Shown: positions 35,822-46,200, counted from the first letter of the stretch. The stretch: 64,000 nucleotides of DNA from Paludibacteraceae bacterium (GCA_024399495.1 JAKSNY010000009.1:1-64000), one strand, 5' to 3'. Made by a program: numbers and translations. The notes: generated by a model not told the origin, from the letters alone.

Positions 35822-36850
35822 TTAATCGTAATCCTGCTGTTCAGGATTGATAATTGCGGTCATACCAGGTTGTAAACCTTCTATAGTCTCCATAGGACGT
35901 GCCTTTACCTCAAAAGTACGCACATCGTATTTATCGCTGGCAGTGGTGGCACGCCATGTAGCGTAACTTGCCATTGCCTTTATGTGAGTGATTTTTACTC
36001 TATAACTGCGTTTTCCCAATGCAGGAATCTTTATAAGCCATTCTGCACCTACATTGAACCCTTTAAGCATATTCTCACGTACAGAGAACACAAACCACAT
36101 GTCGGTCTCGTCAATCATACTCATTACAGGTGCACCTGGGGCAACCAATTCGCCCTTATGTGAGAAAATATTCTCAATAACACCATCAATAGGTGCTATA
36201 AGATATTTCTCACTAATAAGTTCATTAACAATTTTAAGTGCGCCGTCCGCTTGGTCAACTAAAGCCTGTGCGGCAGCCTTGCCCTCCTCTTCAGCACCAC
36301 TTCTTATCATATTATACTGAAGTCTTGCTGTTTTCTCTGATTCTTGTGCGGTTTTATACAAGGCTTCTGATTCGTCACGTTTTTGAAGCGATACTACACC
36401 CTTATCGTAAAGACGTTGGATACGTTGGTATGTCTGTTCAGCTATTTCACGTGTTGATTTTGCTTTCAGATATAAAGAGTAAGCACTCTCAATTTGCTCA
36501 TTGCGTGCACCTTTGTTCACTTTTTGCTGAGCCGCATCTGCGGCACTTTTGGCAGCCTGTGCCTGTGCAAGTTGAGCGTCTGCCTCAGGGCTGCTGATAG
36601 CGGCAAGAGTATCGCCTTTATGTACAAAATCACCCTCTTCTGCAAAGAAATCCTCTATACGACCAAGCATCTTACCAGATACTTTATATTCAGATGCCTC
36701 TGCTTCGCCCGATATGATTTCAGGTTCAGGCTTATATACAAACACACCTATTATAGCAACTATAATAACAACCTCTACTATAGCCACTAAACCTACAAGA
36801 AGACTATTTTTCTTGTCTTTTATAATCTTTTCTGTTTTGTTGTTTTCCAT
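35822..36850 (-). CDS. HlyD-family membrane fusion protein (ABC exporter)
   Basis: The 342-residue protein has a cytoplasmic N-terminus, one transmembrane anchor (about 17-39), split lipoyl halves (VSGKMLGRIEDFFAEEGDFVHKGDTLAAI and LIAPIDGVIENIFSHKGELVAPGAPV) and a long coiled-coil between them. It connects the ABC-2 permeases with the TolC protein encoded upstream. Confidence 0.9.
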   Translation of the reverse strand: MENNKTEKIIKDKKNSLLVGLVAIVEVVIIVAIIGVFVYKPEPEIISGEAEASEYKVSGKMLGRIEDFFAEEGDFVHKGDTLAAISSPEADAQLAQAQAAKSAADAAQQKVNKGARNEQIESAYSLYLKAKSTREIAEQTYQRIQRLYDKGVVSLQKRDESEALYKTAQESEKTARLQYNMIRSGAEEEGKAAAQALVDQADGALKIVNELISEKYLIAPIDGVIENIFSHKGELVAPGAPVMSMIDETDMWFVFSVRENMLKGFNVGAEWLIKIPALGKRSYRVKITHIKAMASYATWRATTASDKYDVRTFEVKARPMETIEGLQPGMTAIINPEQQDYD

Positions 36851-36861
36851 AGTCAGTAGAA

Positions 36862-38301
36862 TTATTTAACCGAAAGTTTACCTAATTGTTTCTGTAGTAA
36901 CACTTCATTGTTACGCAGTGAAATGGCTGCGTCTATCTTTTGATTGTATGCGGTCTGCCAACCTGTTTGAGCTATCATTACATCAGTAACAGTTGCCATG
37001 CCTTCTTTGTACGCTTCATCTGCCATACGCAGGTTCTCCTCTGCGTTTTCCATATTAAGTTTGGATTGTTCAAGACGGCGGTTGCCTTCTTGTATAAGTT
37101 GGGCGGTTTGAGTTGCTTGGACAGTAAAGGTTTTCTTAGCTTCGTCTAATTCCAACTTTGCTAAATTGGCTGTATGTTTTGCGGCTTTGTATCTATATAT
37201 GGCATCTGCGTGAGCGATAGGGATATTTACAACCACGCCAACATTGAAACCTCCTTGAAAATTCTTATTAAAACCGTCTAACACATTAGGGGTTGTGGCA
37301 ATATAATTCGCCGCTGCCACTATATTTGGTTTAAGTCCGGAACTTGCTAATTTGGCTGTTGTGTGAGATATTTTTTCAGTTTCGGTTAGCAGTTGTATTT
37401 CAGAGCGGTTTTCTATATTGCTTTCATCTATGGTCAAAGCATGTTCTGCAATGGAATATTTATCCAAATTAGAGGCGTCAAGTGTGATTTTTGTATTAAG
37501 GGGCAGTCCGCAAATCTGGCAAAGCGACATCTTTGCAACAACAAGACTGTTTTCTATGGTGTTTTTAGCCATTTCGCTCTCATTAAGTCTTACCCTAACC
37601 TTAAGTATGTCTGATTTAGTGGCGACACCCTCTTCCACTGCCGCTTCAACATTTTGCAATAGTTTATAAATAAGATCACTGTATTGTTGGGCAAGTTTCA
37701 ACTTTTCTTGCAGTGAAACCACTAACCAATAAGCTGTATTGACCTTGACTATTAAACTTTCTTTGTCTCCTTTAGCCTTTATTTGAGATATTTTTTCTTC
37801 ACTTTGGGCTAATTTGTACGTGTATATCAATTTGCCTCCCACGTATATAGGTTGCGTAATTCCTACTTGTCCTACAAATATATTGTGGACATCAAAGGTA
37901 AGTTTGTCACGGAAATCGCTATATACTTTGCCTATGGCATTTTCAATATCTTCTGTGAGTACAGGAAATAGTTTCTTAATCAGTGGGTTAGAGTATGTGG
38001 GAGTGAATGATTGCTGTTCTGCATCAAACTTACCTAATGACGTTTGTGCGGAATTTGGCAACAACACAATATTTTTTTCCATCCACATATACATGCCGTT
38101 GGCATTTAATTTGGGAAAGAAACCGGCAAAAGAGGCTTTCCTTGCATAGGTGGCAGAAGCCTGTGATTCAATGTCTTTCTTGATTTGGGAATCTTCGTCT
38201 AATGCCAAATTGGTGCATTCGTCAAGCGTTAGCAGACGTTGGGCATTTAATCCTATGACGGATATTAGTGAAAGAGTTATAATGAAAAATAATCTTCTCA
38301 T
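36862..38301 (-). CDS. TolC-family outer membrane protein (ABC exporter)
   Basis: The 479-residue protein has a signal peptide (about 1-20, GLNAQR), LTLDECTNLALDEDSQIK at the start of the outer-membrane-factor domain, and two helical repeats including AVEEGVATKSDILKVRVRLNESE. It is the first gene of the exporter operon. It is clearly distinct from the TolC protein of the RND operon at 8.2-9.5 kb. Confidence 0.9.
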   Translation of the reverse strand: MRRLFFIITLSLISVIGLNAQRLLTLDECTNLALDEDSQIKKDIESQASATYARKASFAGFFPKLNANGMYMWMEKNIVLLPNSAQTSLGKFDAEQQSFTPTYSNPLIKKLFPVLTEDIENAIGKVYSDFRDKLTFDVHNIFVGQVGITQPIYVGGKLIYTYKLAQSEEKISQIKAKGDKESLIVKVNTAYWLVVSLQEKLKLAQQYSDLIYKLLQNVEAAVEEGVATKSDILKVRVRLNESEMAKNTIENSLVVAKMSLCQICGLPLNTKITLDASNLDKYSIAEHALTIDESNIENRSEIQLLTETEKISHTTAKLASSGLKPNIVAAANYIATTPNVLDGFNKNFQGGFNVGVVVNIPIAHADAIYRYKAAKHTANLAKLELDEAKKTFTVQATQTAQLIQEGNRRLEQSKLNMENAEENLRMADEAYKEGMATVTDVMIAQTGWQTAYNQKIDAAISLRNNEVLLQKQLGKLSVK

Positions 38302-38337
38302 ACAGATTTAAATGCTTATACATATTGAATAAAAAAG

Positions 38338-38411
38338 TGATCCCGTCGGGATTCGAACCCGAGACCCACAGCTTAGAAGGCTGTTGCTCTATCCAACTGA
38401 GCTACGGAACC
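38338..38411 (-). tRNA. tRNA-Arg (anticodon TCT)
   Basis: A complete 74-base cloverleaf is visible on the minus strand. It has acceptor arm GGTTCCG/CGGGATC with discriminator A, D-arm AGCTCAGTTGGATAGAGC, anticodon stem ACAGC/GCTGT with loop CTTCTAA, and the TTCGAAT T-loop. CCA is not encoded. It reads AGA codons. Confidence 0.97.
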
Positions 38412-38427
38412 ATACTAAAATTTTGTG

Positions 38428-38459
38428 CAAAGATACGATTAAATAAGGGCAATTGCAAA
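38428..38459 (-). promoter_or_regulatory. promoter of tRNA-Arg
   Basis: On the minus strand TTTG (38459-38456), a 20-base spacer and TATCTTTG (38435-38428) match the Bacteroidota consensus exactly. Confidence 0.8.
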
Positions 38460-38565
38460 AAAAACGGAGTTTTTTTGTAGTAATCAGTATGTTATCACAG
38501 AGGAAAACTTGTTTTAGCTTGTGATAATATACTGATTACAAAAACATTAGTTTTTGCAATTGCAG
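38449..38565. repeat. large imperfect palindrome, MITE-like
   Basis: The arms GCAATTGCAAAAA ... TTTTTGTA, ATCAGTAT, TTATCACA on the left (38449-38499) match the reverse complement of the right side (38520-38565), with short mismatched insertions. The loop is about 20 bases. A 14-bp direct repeat AAAGATACGATTAA lies on both sides (38429-38442 and 38598-38611), though not directly at the arm ends. Confidence 0.7.
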
Positions 38566-38641
38566 AATGTAAGTATCTTCACCGAACGAAGTGAGGTAAA
38601 GATACGATTAACGAGATGTAGAGTCTTCAGAGAATAATAAA

Positions 38642-40921
38642 CTAGAATGGGAATCCGACTGCAAAGTGCAGAGCGGTGTCCTCCGTTATTTTCCAGCCTG
38701 GAACAAACCTCCACTGCTCACCACTTGGTCTTGCAGGGTCATACGCCTTAAGACCCCAGTCAAGTCTCACTACAAAGAAATCAAAATTAAGTCTCAGACC
38801 GATTCCATAGCCAAATGCAATCTGCTTATAGAATCGGTTAAACTTGAATTGTCCCTCGGCAGTGCCCTCATCATTGAGAGTCCAAATGTTACCTGCATCA
38901 AGAAATGCGGCAAGCTCCAGTTTCCAGACAAGTTTTGTCCTGTATTCAATGTTTATATTCAGGTTAATGTCACCGCTCTGTTTCATATAGTCAATGTTAC
39001 TGCCTCTGGAAGAGTAGTTGCCTGGACCCAAACTACGTGCAGACCAGCCTCTTACACTGTTTGCTCCACCGCCATAATAACGTTTCTCAAACGGAAGTAT
39101 GTTTGAGTTCAGATAGGGGATACCTACACCTAATCCAATATGATATACAACCATATTCTTGCTATCAACAACGTGCCGGAAGGCAAAATCAAAATCCATC
39201 TTTACATATTGGGCAAAAGGAATCCTGCCCACAAGGTAGGAATCGTTAGAGTTCTTATTGGCATTTGTCGCTGCAGATATTCCGTAGAGCAAATTGCCGC
39301 TGGTTTCTGCCGAACATCTCACCGAATAATTGTTTTGTAATGAATTTGATTTTTTGTTTGAATAGGCTATTGTGTAGCCTATACGCATTATAAGGTGGTC
39401 CTCATAACTGTATTTAAGCAGGGAGCTATTTATTGTTTTTTTCAGACTGTTGCTCATATAAGGCAGATATACATAGTTGAAATCAAACAAATCAAATTGA
39501 TGGGATATGTCTTTTTTGTCATTCCATTTATAGCGGATACCTGTACCTGCTATTATGCGGGAATAATCTGCACGTATCTGATATGAAAAATTTGCGTAAA
39601 TCTCAGTGTTTGTATTGTTGTTTCGTAAGAAGTCCCTTTTTAGAAACGGGCAAAGCAACATAGGCAATCCGATTGAGGCCTCTGTAGCAACATCCCAAAT
39701 GGAACGTTTGCCTATAATGGACTCGTTACCGCCTCTTATGCTGAATTTGAACACCTCTCCACCTCTAAATATATTTCCATGTGCATACGTAAGTTTACCT
39801 GCCAAACCAAAGTCACCTTCATTATTAGTTCCCTCTATTTGAGCACTTAAGGATTGGACTTTATCCGGTGTCATATACACGTAGCAATCCAATTGGCGGT
39901 TTGCACTGTCTCCAACTTGTTTAGTCTCTATATTAAGATACTTGAAAATGTGCATTGAAGATAATTTTGCGTAAGTCTTATCCATAAGACTCTCGTTATA
40001 AACCATGCCAGGGTCTAATAATGTTTTGATGTATAAAGGGTAGGGCCTTATTAGATTGACATTAGAGTTTATAGTGATATTTTTGTAACTTTTTTGTTTG
40101 AGTTTTGATAGTACAGCGGTGTCAAGTATTTGGGTGTAATCCTCCAATGTGATATAATGAATGTCTCTGATTGTATATTTTGCGTGAGATTCGGTTGTGT
40201 ACTGCTCTCTTCCGATAATACGTCTCATTGGTTTAATATACATCATAAGGTCCACTTGGTGATTCCCGATGGTACTGTCGGCTATAACACCTACGTATTC
40301 TTTGTCAAATTCATAATAGCCGTTGTTTTTTAACAGTTTGGTAATTCTAATCCGCTCGGATTCCAATACGTCTATGTCAAAATTATCTCCAGGTTTTATC
40401 AGGGTGTTCGCACTGTCAGACAATACCACTTGTTTTAGTGAGTCGTCCAAAATGCCGTATCTGAAATAATGAATTTTATAAGGATCGCCTGCTTTTATAT
40501 GAAATGTCAGGTATGCTTTTTTCTTTTTGTATTTTACATCAGATGTGACTACAGCATTGCCGTAGCCCTTGTTTTCCATATATCTCTTTAACTCCAATTC
40601 AGACGATTTGGTAAGTGTGGAATCGTATATTACGGGAGCGTCACCAACTTTACGTAAAAATCTATTTATCCATAAGGCTGTATCGGGACTTGACAGACTG
40701 TAGAGTCCTAGATTGAATGGGATAGCATCAAAAAGTTTAGGGTTAGGCATTTGTCTTAAATATGGCTGAATATCGTAAGACTTAACGTTTTTGGTATCGG
40801 GTAAAATTTTTACCTTGTACAATAGATATTGACCGTCAGGAACATACTTTGTTATCTGGCATGATGTCAACGTCAGTGCAACCAAGATGATAAATAATAT
40901 AGATGCAATTTTTCTTGTCAT
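38642..40921 (-). CDS. BamA/TamA-family outer membrane lipoprotein
   Basis: A lipoprotein signal (TRKIASILFIILVALTLTSC) supports the ATG at 40921. POTRA-like domains follow (KAYLTFHIKAGDPYKIHYF; RIRITKLLKNNGYYEF), and then a 16-strand beta-barrel part. GGANSVRGWSARSLGPG and the C-terminal HFAVGFPF end with an aromatic residue, as in Omp85 proteins. This lipid-anchored form is typical of Bacteroidota, with a presumed role in outer-membrane assembly or lipid transfer. It diverges from trmH. A -7 box TATTTTTG is at 40962-40955. Confidence 0.88.
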   Translation of the reverse strand: MTRKIASILFIILVALTLTSCQITKYVPDGQYLLYKVKILPDTKNVKSYDIQPYLRQMPNPKLFDAIPFNLGLYSLSSPDTALWINRFLRKVGDAPVIYDSTLTKSSELELKRYMENKGYGNAVVTSDVKYKKKKAYLTFHIKAGDPYKIHYFRYGILDDSLKQVVLSDSANTLIKPGDNFDIDVLESERIRITKLLKNNGYYEFDKEYVGVIADSTIGNHQVDLMMYIKPMRRIIGREQYTTESHAKYTIRDIHYITLEDYTQILDTAVLSKLKQKSYKNITINSNVNLIRPYPLYIKTLLDPGMVYNESLMDKTYAKLSSMHIFKYLNIETKQVGDSANRQLDCYVYMTPDKVQSLSAQIEGTNNEGDFGLAGKLTYAHGNIFRGGEVFKFSIRGGNESIIGKRSIWDVATEASIGLPMLLCPFLKRDFLRNNNTNTEIYANFSYQIRADYSRIIAGTGIRYKWNDKKDISHQFDLFDFNYVYLPYMSNSLKKTINSSLLKYSYEDHLIMRIGYTIAYSNKKSNSLQNNYSVRCSAETSGNLLYGISAATNANKNSNDSYLVGRIPFAQYVKMDFDFAFRHVVDSKNMVVYHIGLGVGIPYLNSNILPFEKRYYGGGANSVRGWSARSLGPGNYSSRGSNIDYMKQSGDINLNINIEYRTKLVWKLELAAFLDAGNIWTLNDEGTAEGQFKFNRFYKQIAFGYGIGLRLNFDFFVVRLDWGLKAYDPARPSGEQWRFVPGWKITEDTALHFAVGFPF

Positions 40922-41023
40922 TTTGTAAAAAGACATAAAAAGGCAAATTTGGTACAAAAATATGATAAAATAACCATTTAATCAAAAAAAATGACTAAAT
41001 TAGCGTTCCAAAATTGTGATTAT

Positions 41024-41791
41024 ATGTTAAGTAAGAACAAAATCAAGTCCATTAAGGCCCTTTCGGTAAAAAAAATAAGATATGAGAAATCGCTTTTTAT
41101 TGCAGAAGGACATAAAACCGTAGATGATTTGTTGAAAACTTTTGAGTGCGAATTTATTTTCGCTACAAACAAATGGAATAACCCCGATAATCTATCAAAA
41201 GATATTGATGTCCAAATTATTACAGAGGCGGAACTCAAGCAGATTAGTTTACTGGAGAACCCTCAGGATGTTTTTGCCGTATTTAGAATGAAAAAGTTCT
41301 CTGTTGAAGATATTGACTTTAATGGGAAACTTACAATTGCATTGGACGGAGTGCAGGATGCGGGGAACCTTGGTACCATAATCCGCATTGCAGATTGGTT
41401 TGGAATAGAGAATGTGGTATGCTCATCGGGTACTGTGGATATTTATAATCCTAAGGCAGTTCAAGCCACAATGGGTTCTCTATCCCACGTAAATGTGGTT
41501 TATACCGATTTACCCGACTTCTTAAAAAAACTTGATAAAAATATACACAAATACTCCACGGCACTTGACGGGCAGAATATATACACCACAAAATTAAATG
41601 AAAATGCGGTAATTGTTATGGGAAATGAGGGTAACGGAATCAGTCCTGAGGTTAAGACTATATGCGACGAGTCTCTGCTAATTCCAAAATTCCTTGAAGA
41701 TAGGTCCTCTGCCGAGTCTCTCAACGTAGGGGTAGCCACCGCTCTTGTCTCTGCCGAATTCAGGAGGCAGTGTAATTTCCGGAAGATGTGA
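41024..41791 (+). CDS. TrmH/SpoU-family rRNA or tRNA 2'-O-methyltransferase
   Basis: The N-terminal substrate-binding domain reads LSVKKIRYEKSLFIAEGHKTVDDLL. The SPOUT knot has LDGVQDAGNLGTIIRIADWFG, VIVMGNEGNGIS and SAESLNVGVATALVSAEFRRQ, all three SpoU motifs. The RNA target is not determined by sequence. An ATG at 40991 would add 11 residues; MLSKNKIK at 41024 agrees with the usual N-terminus. The last 114 bases overlap the convergent DUF4296 gene. Confidence 0.9.
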   Translation: MLSKNKIKSIKALSVKKIRYEKSLFIAEGHKTVDDLLKTFECEFIFATNKWNNPDNLSKDIDVQIITEAELKQISLLENPQDVFAVFRMKKFSVEDIDFNGKLTIALDGVQDAGNLGTIIRIADWFGIENVVCSSGTVDIYNPKAVQATMGSLSHVNVVYTDLPDFLKKLDKNIHKYSTALDGQNIYTTKLNENAVIVMGNEGNGISPEVKTICDESLLIPKFLEDRSSAESLNVGVATALVSAEFRRQCNFRKM

Positions 41792-42217
41792 TATGGCAGA
41801 GTCTTTTGACGCAAAAAACGGCGAATAAAAGTTAAACACATGATTGTATTTGTTTGCTATCCTATATGCGTAGTCGCCTGCAAGAATCTTGTTTTTTTCT
41901 AATTCCAATTGTGATTTTATTATATTATATACCTCTTTGTACTCCGCCTTGTTGTTGTTAAACCAAATAATGCAACTATCAAATTCAGCATTGCTCATAT
42001 TATGCTCTTGAAGGTTTTTTTTGTACAAAACTGCTTTTTGATTCTCTCCTCTCACATGATTTGTGGCAACAAGAGCTTCTGTGATATGTATATCGTAGAG
42101 TAGTGAAGCCATTTCTTTATTATCGGGCACATAATCAGGACGGTCTTCATTGCAAGATGAAAGGGATAAACATAATAGACATCCGATAAGCAATATCGTG
42201 TATAAAGTGTGTTTCAT
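41678..42217 (-). CDS. DUF4296 lipoprotein with C-terminal extension
   Basis: A lipoprotein signal (lipobox LSSC, about 19-22) precedes the DUF4296 domain, seen as MASLLYDIHITEALVATNH and the helical YKKNLQEHNMSNAEFDSCIIWFNNN. Its role is unknown; lspA-DUF4296 neighbours are common in Bacteroidales, which fits a lipoprotein. The last 38 codons lie antisense to the end of trmH, including its conserved motif 3. That tail looks like an extension after loss of an earlier stop codon. ATGA overlap with lspA. Confidence 0.85.
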   Translation of the reverse strand: MKHTLYTILLIGCLLCLSLSSCNEDRPDYVPDNKEMASLLYDIHITEALVATNHVRGENQKAVLYKKNLQEHNMSNAEFDSCIIWFNNNKAEYKEVYNIIKSQLELEKNKILAGDYAYRIANKYNHVFNFYSPFFASKDSAISHLPEITLPPEFGRDKSGGYPYVERLGRGPIFKEFWN

Positions 42218-42750
42218 TCTTTGAATATCACTTTGTTGAATATCAATATCATAAATACCCCGATGGTTATGGCTGAATCCGCTAAATTAAATATAGGGGA
42301 AAAGAATATGTAATGAGTTCCGTTCATATCCCACTCTATAAGAGGAAAATACAACATATCAATAACTCTGCCGTAAAACAGAGGGGCGTAATCAAACATA
42401 GTGCCGTAAAACACGCAGTCTATAATATTTCCTATGGCACCAGCGAATATCAAAGATAAGCATATAACAAATAGTGTGCTTGTATTATGCCTTATGCTAT
42501 GGACTATGTACCAAGCGATAAGGCCACAGACTATTATTCTGAAAATGGTGAGAATGCGTTTGTCAAAAAGAGTTATTCCAAAAGCAATTCCGTCGTTTTC
42601 AATATAGTGCAGACGGAACCAATCTGTAATGACAAATTCTTCATTTATATAAAAAGAATCATGCACCCATAATTTTAGGGCTTGATCCGCCGCTAAAATT
42701 ATGAGTGTGATGACTACTGCAATAATGGAATTCTTTTGAATAGCAGACAT
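42214..42750 (-). CDS. lspA: lipoprotein signal peptidase
   Basis: The enzyme cleaves prolipoproteins at the lipobox. The 178-residue protein has four transmembrane helices with catalytic Asp residues in IGNIIDCVFYG and FNLADSAIT, and an N-terminal ADQALKLWV. The ATG at 42750 overlaps the DksA-like stop codon (TAATG); a longer frame to 42846 would only read DksA antisense-frame codons. Confidence 0.93.
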   Translation of the reverse strand: MSAIQKNSIIAVVITLIILAADQALKLWVHDSFYINEEFVITDWFRLHYIENDGIAFGITLFDKRILTIFRIIVCGLIAWYIVHSIRHNTSTLFVICLSLIFAGAIGNIIDCVFYGTMFDYAPLFYGRVIDMLYFPLIEWDMNGTHYIFFSPIFNLADSAITIGVFMILIFNKVIFKE

Positions 42751-43130
42751 TAGTGCTTCTTTTCTCCTTTTGCCTCTATGCTTAGTGTAGCGTGGGGAAC
42801 TGCTCTCAGACGTTCTTTTGGTATGAGTTTGCCAGTCTCTCTGCAAATGCCGTATGTCTTGTTCTCTATTCTCACAAGTGCCGCTTGTAAATGTTGTATG
42901 AATTTCATTTGACGTTGGGCAAGCCTTCCAGCCTCTTCTTTAGACATAGTGGTGGCACCTTCTTCCAAAACCTTGAATGTGGGAGATGTGTCAGAAGTGT
43001 CATTCCCGTCCAAATTATTAAGAGCATTCTTTAATTGGTCATAATCAGAGTAAGCCTGCTTGAGCTTTTCGTTAATGATAGCCCTGAATTCCTCCAATTC
43101 GGAATCTGAATAACGTGTCTTTTCAGCCAT
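42750..43130 (-). CDS. TraR/DksA family protein, zinc finger reduced
   Basis: The 126-residue protein has a helical coiled-coil part and the C-terminal YGICRETGKLIPKERLRAVPHATLSIEAK, the DksA/TraR C-terminal pattern. Only one of the four zinc cysteines is present, as is usual for this Bacteroidota group. It probably acts in the RNA polymerase secondary channel, as DksA does; that is inferred. A -7 box TACATTTG lies at 43170-43163. It leads an operon with lspA and DUF4296. Confidence 0.88.
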   Translation of the reverse strand: MAEKTRYSDSELEEFRAIINEKLKQAYSDYDQLKNALNNLDGNDTSDTSPTFKVLEEGATTMSKEEAGRLAQRQMKFIQHLQAALVRIENKTYGICRETGKLIPKERLRAVPHATLSIEAKGEKKH

Positions 43131-43162
43131 AGTGAGCCCCCTTTCTTTTATTTATAATTCTA

Positions 43163-43170
43163 CAAATGTA
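43163..43170 (-). promoter_or_regulatory. -7 box of the DksA-lspA-DUF4296 operon
   Basis: TACATTTG on the minus strand fits TAnnTTTG, 33 bases before the DksA-like ATG. Confidence 0.55.
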
Positions 43171-43201
43171 GTGAATTTTTTTATATAAACAACATAAAGC
43201 C

Positions 43202-46200
43202 TTATGCTTTTTCAATTTTTATTGAAATAACCTTTCCGTCTATGTCAAATTCCTGATAATCTGTAATGCTATCAGATGGTTTTATGCTTACCGCAAGTAC
43301 TTGCTGCATAATGTAGTCAGCAAATGCCTCAATGGCGGTTCTATAATCATTGTCAGATTTATATGAGATGTTAATCTTGTCTGTGATGTTAAGACCGCTA
43401 CTTTTGCGCATATTCTGTATGCGGTTTACCAGTTCACGGGCAAGACCCTCCTGCTTAAGTTCCTCTGTAACAGTAATATCAAGAGCAATGGTAAGATTGC
43501 CGTCATTTGCCACAAGCCAGCCGGGAATATCCTCAGAGAAAATCTCAACATCGGTTGCCAAAACCTCAACACTCTGACCTTCAATATCAAGAGTATATTT
43601 GCCGTCTTCCTCAAACTTACGGATTTCTGCTTGAGGCAGGCTTTGCAGTTCGGCTGCCACACTCTTCATTATTTTACCGCATTTAGGCCCCAGTTTCTTG
43701 AAATCCGGTTTTATGCGTTTTACCAGAATGCCGTCAGAACTTGCAACTATCTTAATCTCTTTAACATTGACTTCTGCCTTAATAAGGTCTTCCACCGCTT
43801 TAAGATTCTCCTCTATGTTACCCGATGTGGAAGGTATCATAATATGGCTGAGTGGCTGACGAACCTTGATGTCTGCCTTCTTACGCAGTGCAAGAGTCAG
43901 AGATGTTAGTCTTTGGGCAAGTTCCATCTGCTCTTCAAGTTTTTTATCCACAACCTTGGCATCGTATTTTGGGAAGTTTGCCAAGTGAACAGACTCCGCA
44001 CTATGGCGATGTGTAACGGCGTTAAGGTCAGAGAACATTCTGTCTGCATAGAACGGGGCGATAGGAGCCATAAGCAGGGCTACAGTCTCCAGACAAGTGT
44101 ATAGGGTTTGATAAGCGGACAGTTTATCCTTATCCATCTTGCCAGCCCAGAAACGCTTACGGTTAAGACGCACATACCAGTTGCTCAGATTCTCACATAC
44201 AAAATCCTGTATGGCACGTCCGGCACGTGTAGGCTCATAATCGTTAAGAGCATCTGTAACCTCCTTTGTAAGAGTGTTCAGTAGAGAGAGAATCCAGCGG
44301 TCTATCTCTTGACGCTCAGCAACAGGAACCTCATCTTCTGCGTATGTAAAGTTATCTACGTTAGCGTATAATGCAAAGAAAGAGTAGGTGTTATATAGGG
44401 TACCAAAGAATTTACGTGATATTTCCTCTACTCCCTCCTCATCAAATTTAAGGTTGTCCCAAGGGGCTGAATTGGTCATCATGTACCACCTTAAAGGGTC
44501 AGAACCATATTTCTCAATGGCACCAAACGGATCCACCGCATTGCCAAGACGCTTTGACATCTTGTTTCCGTTCTTATCCAATACAAGACCGTTTGAAATC
44601 ACATTCCTAAAGGATACGGAGTCAAACACCATAGTGGCAATGGCGTGTAGCGTAAAGAACCAGCCTCGTGTCTGGTCAACACCCTCGCTTATAAAGTCTG
44701 CAGGGTAGTAGGTGTGCTTATCTACAAGTTCCTTATTTTCAAACGGATAGTGCAGTTGGGCGTATGGCATTGAACCTGAATCAAACCAAACGTCTATAAG
44801 GTCAGATTCACGTTTCATAGGCTTGCCGTCTTTAGATACAAGAATTATGGCATCAATATAAGGGCGGTGCAGGTCTATATTGGTGGGAGCGTAGTTTTCT
44901 TTAGAGAAATCACCTACTTTAAAGTTCTTGTAAGGGTTCTCTTTCATAATGCCAGCCTTGACAGATTTCTCAATCTCAGCAAAAAGTTCCTCCATAGAGC
45001 CTATGCAAATCTCATCTGAACCGTCTTCTGTACGCCAAATAGGTAGCGGTGTACCCCAATAGCGGCTACGTGACAAGTTCCAATCCTGCAGGTTCTCAAG
45101 CCATTTGCCAAACCTGCCTGTTCCTGTGGATTCTGGTTTCCAATTTATAGTCTTGTTAAGCTCTATCATCCTGTCTCTGCAAGCGGTGGTCTTGATAAAC
45201 CAACTGTCAAGAGGGTAGTAGAGTACAGGCTTATCTGTACGCCAGCAGTGTGGGTAATTGTGAATGTGCTTCTCTATCTTAAATGCCTTGCCTTCAGCCT
45301 TCAGCATCATGCAGATACTTATGTCAAGAGTCTCATCCTTATCTGTAAGGTTAGCATCGTAGGCATTCTTTACATATCTGCCCTCATACTGCTTGTAAAG
45401 GTCTGTGTTTATGCTTTTTTGTACAAAATCGGTGTCCAAATCCGATAGTAGGAAGAACTTTCCTGTCATATCAACCATAGGACGCAACTCTCCCTTTTTA
45501 GTAAGGAATGTAAGTCCTGGAATACCTGCCTTTTTTGCAACAAAGGCATCATCTGCACCGAATGTCGGGGCAATGTGTACTATACCGGTACCGTCCTCTG
45601 TGGTGACATAGTCGCCAGAGATAACACGGAATGCACCTTCGCCTGGATTTACCCAAGGTATAAGTTGTTCATACTCAATACCTACAAGGTCAGTTCCCTT
45701 GCATTCTCCAATTATTTCAAATGGTTCCGCCTTCTTCTCTCCAAAATAGTTTGCCACCAAGGCTTTTGCCATAATATATGTGGCTTCCGCTCCAGAGTAT
45801 GGATTGGCAGACTTTATTATTACGTAGTCTATCTTAGGACCTACGCATAGAGCGGTGTTTGAAGGTAGTGTCCATGGGGTGGTTGTCCATGCCAGAAAAT
45901 AGGCGTTAGAGCCAAAGCGGTCTCCTTTTATCTTGAACTGTGCTGTAACGGTGGTGTCCTTTACATCTCTGTAGCAACCAGGTTGGTTGAGTTCATGCGA
46001 TGACAATCCGGTGCCAGCCGCAGGTGAGTATGGCTGAATAGTGTAGCCTTTATAAAGCAACCTCTTGTTGTACAGTTGTTTAAGTAGCCACCAAAGGCTC
46101 TCTATATATTTGTTGTCGTATGTAATGTATGGATTGTCCAAATCAACCCAATAGCCCATTTTCTGTGTCAGCGATGTCCATTCTTTGGTATATTTCATAA

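Noticed and set aside
38338..38411. tRNA-Arg as an integration site of a genomic island
   Set aside because: No integrase and no second copy of the tRNA 3' end nearby; the flanking genes are core genes.
38581..38611. Second promoter of a missing tRNA (AAAGATACGATTAA copy)
   Set aside because: No tRNA or other RNA gene follows on either strand; the TTTG partner is missing.
42750..43130. DksA-like gene as degenerate because three zinc cysteines are missing
   Set aside because: The cysteine-poor C-terminus with GKLIPKERL is the normal form in this phylum.
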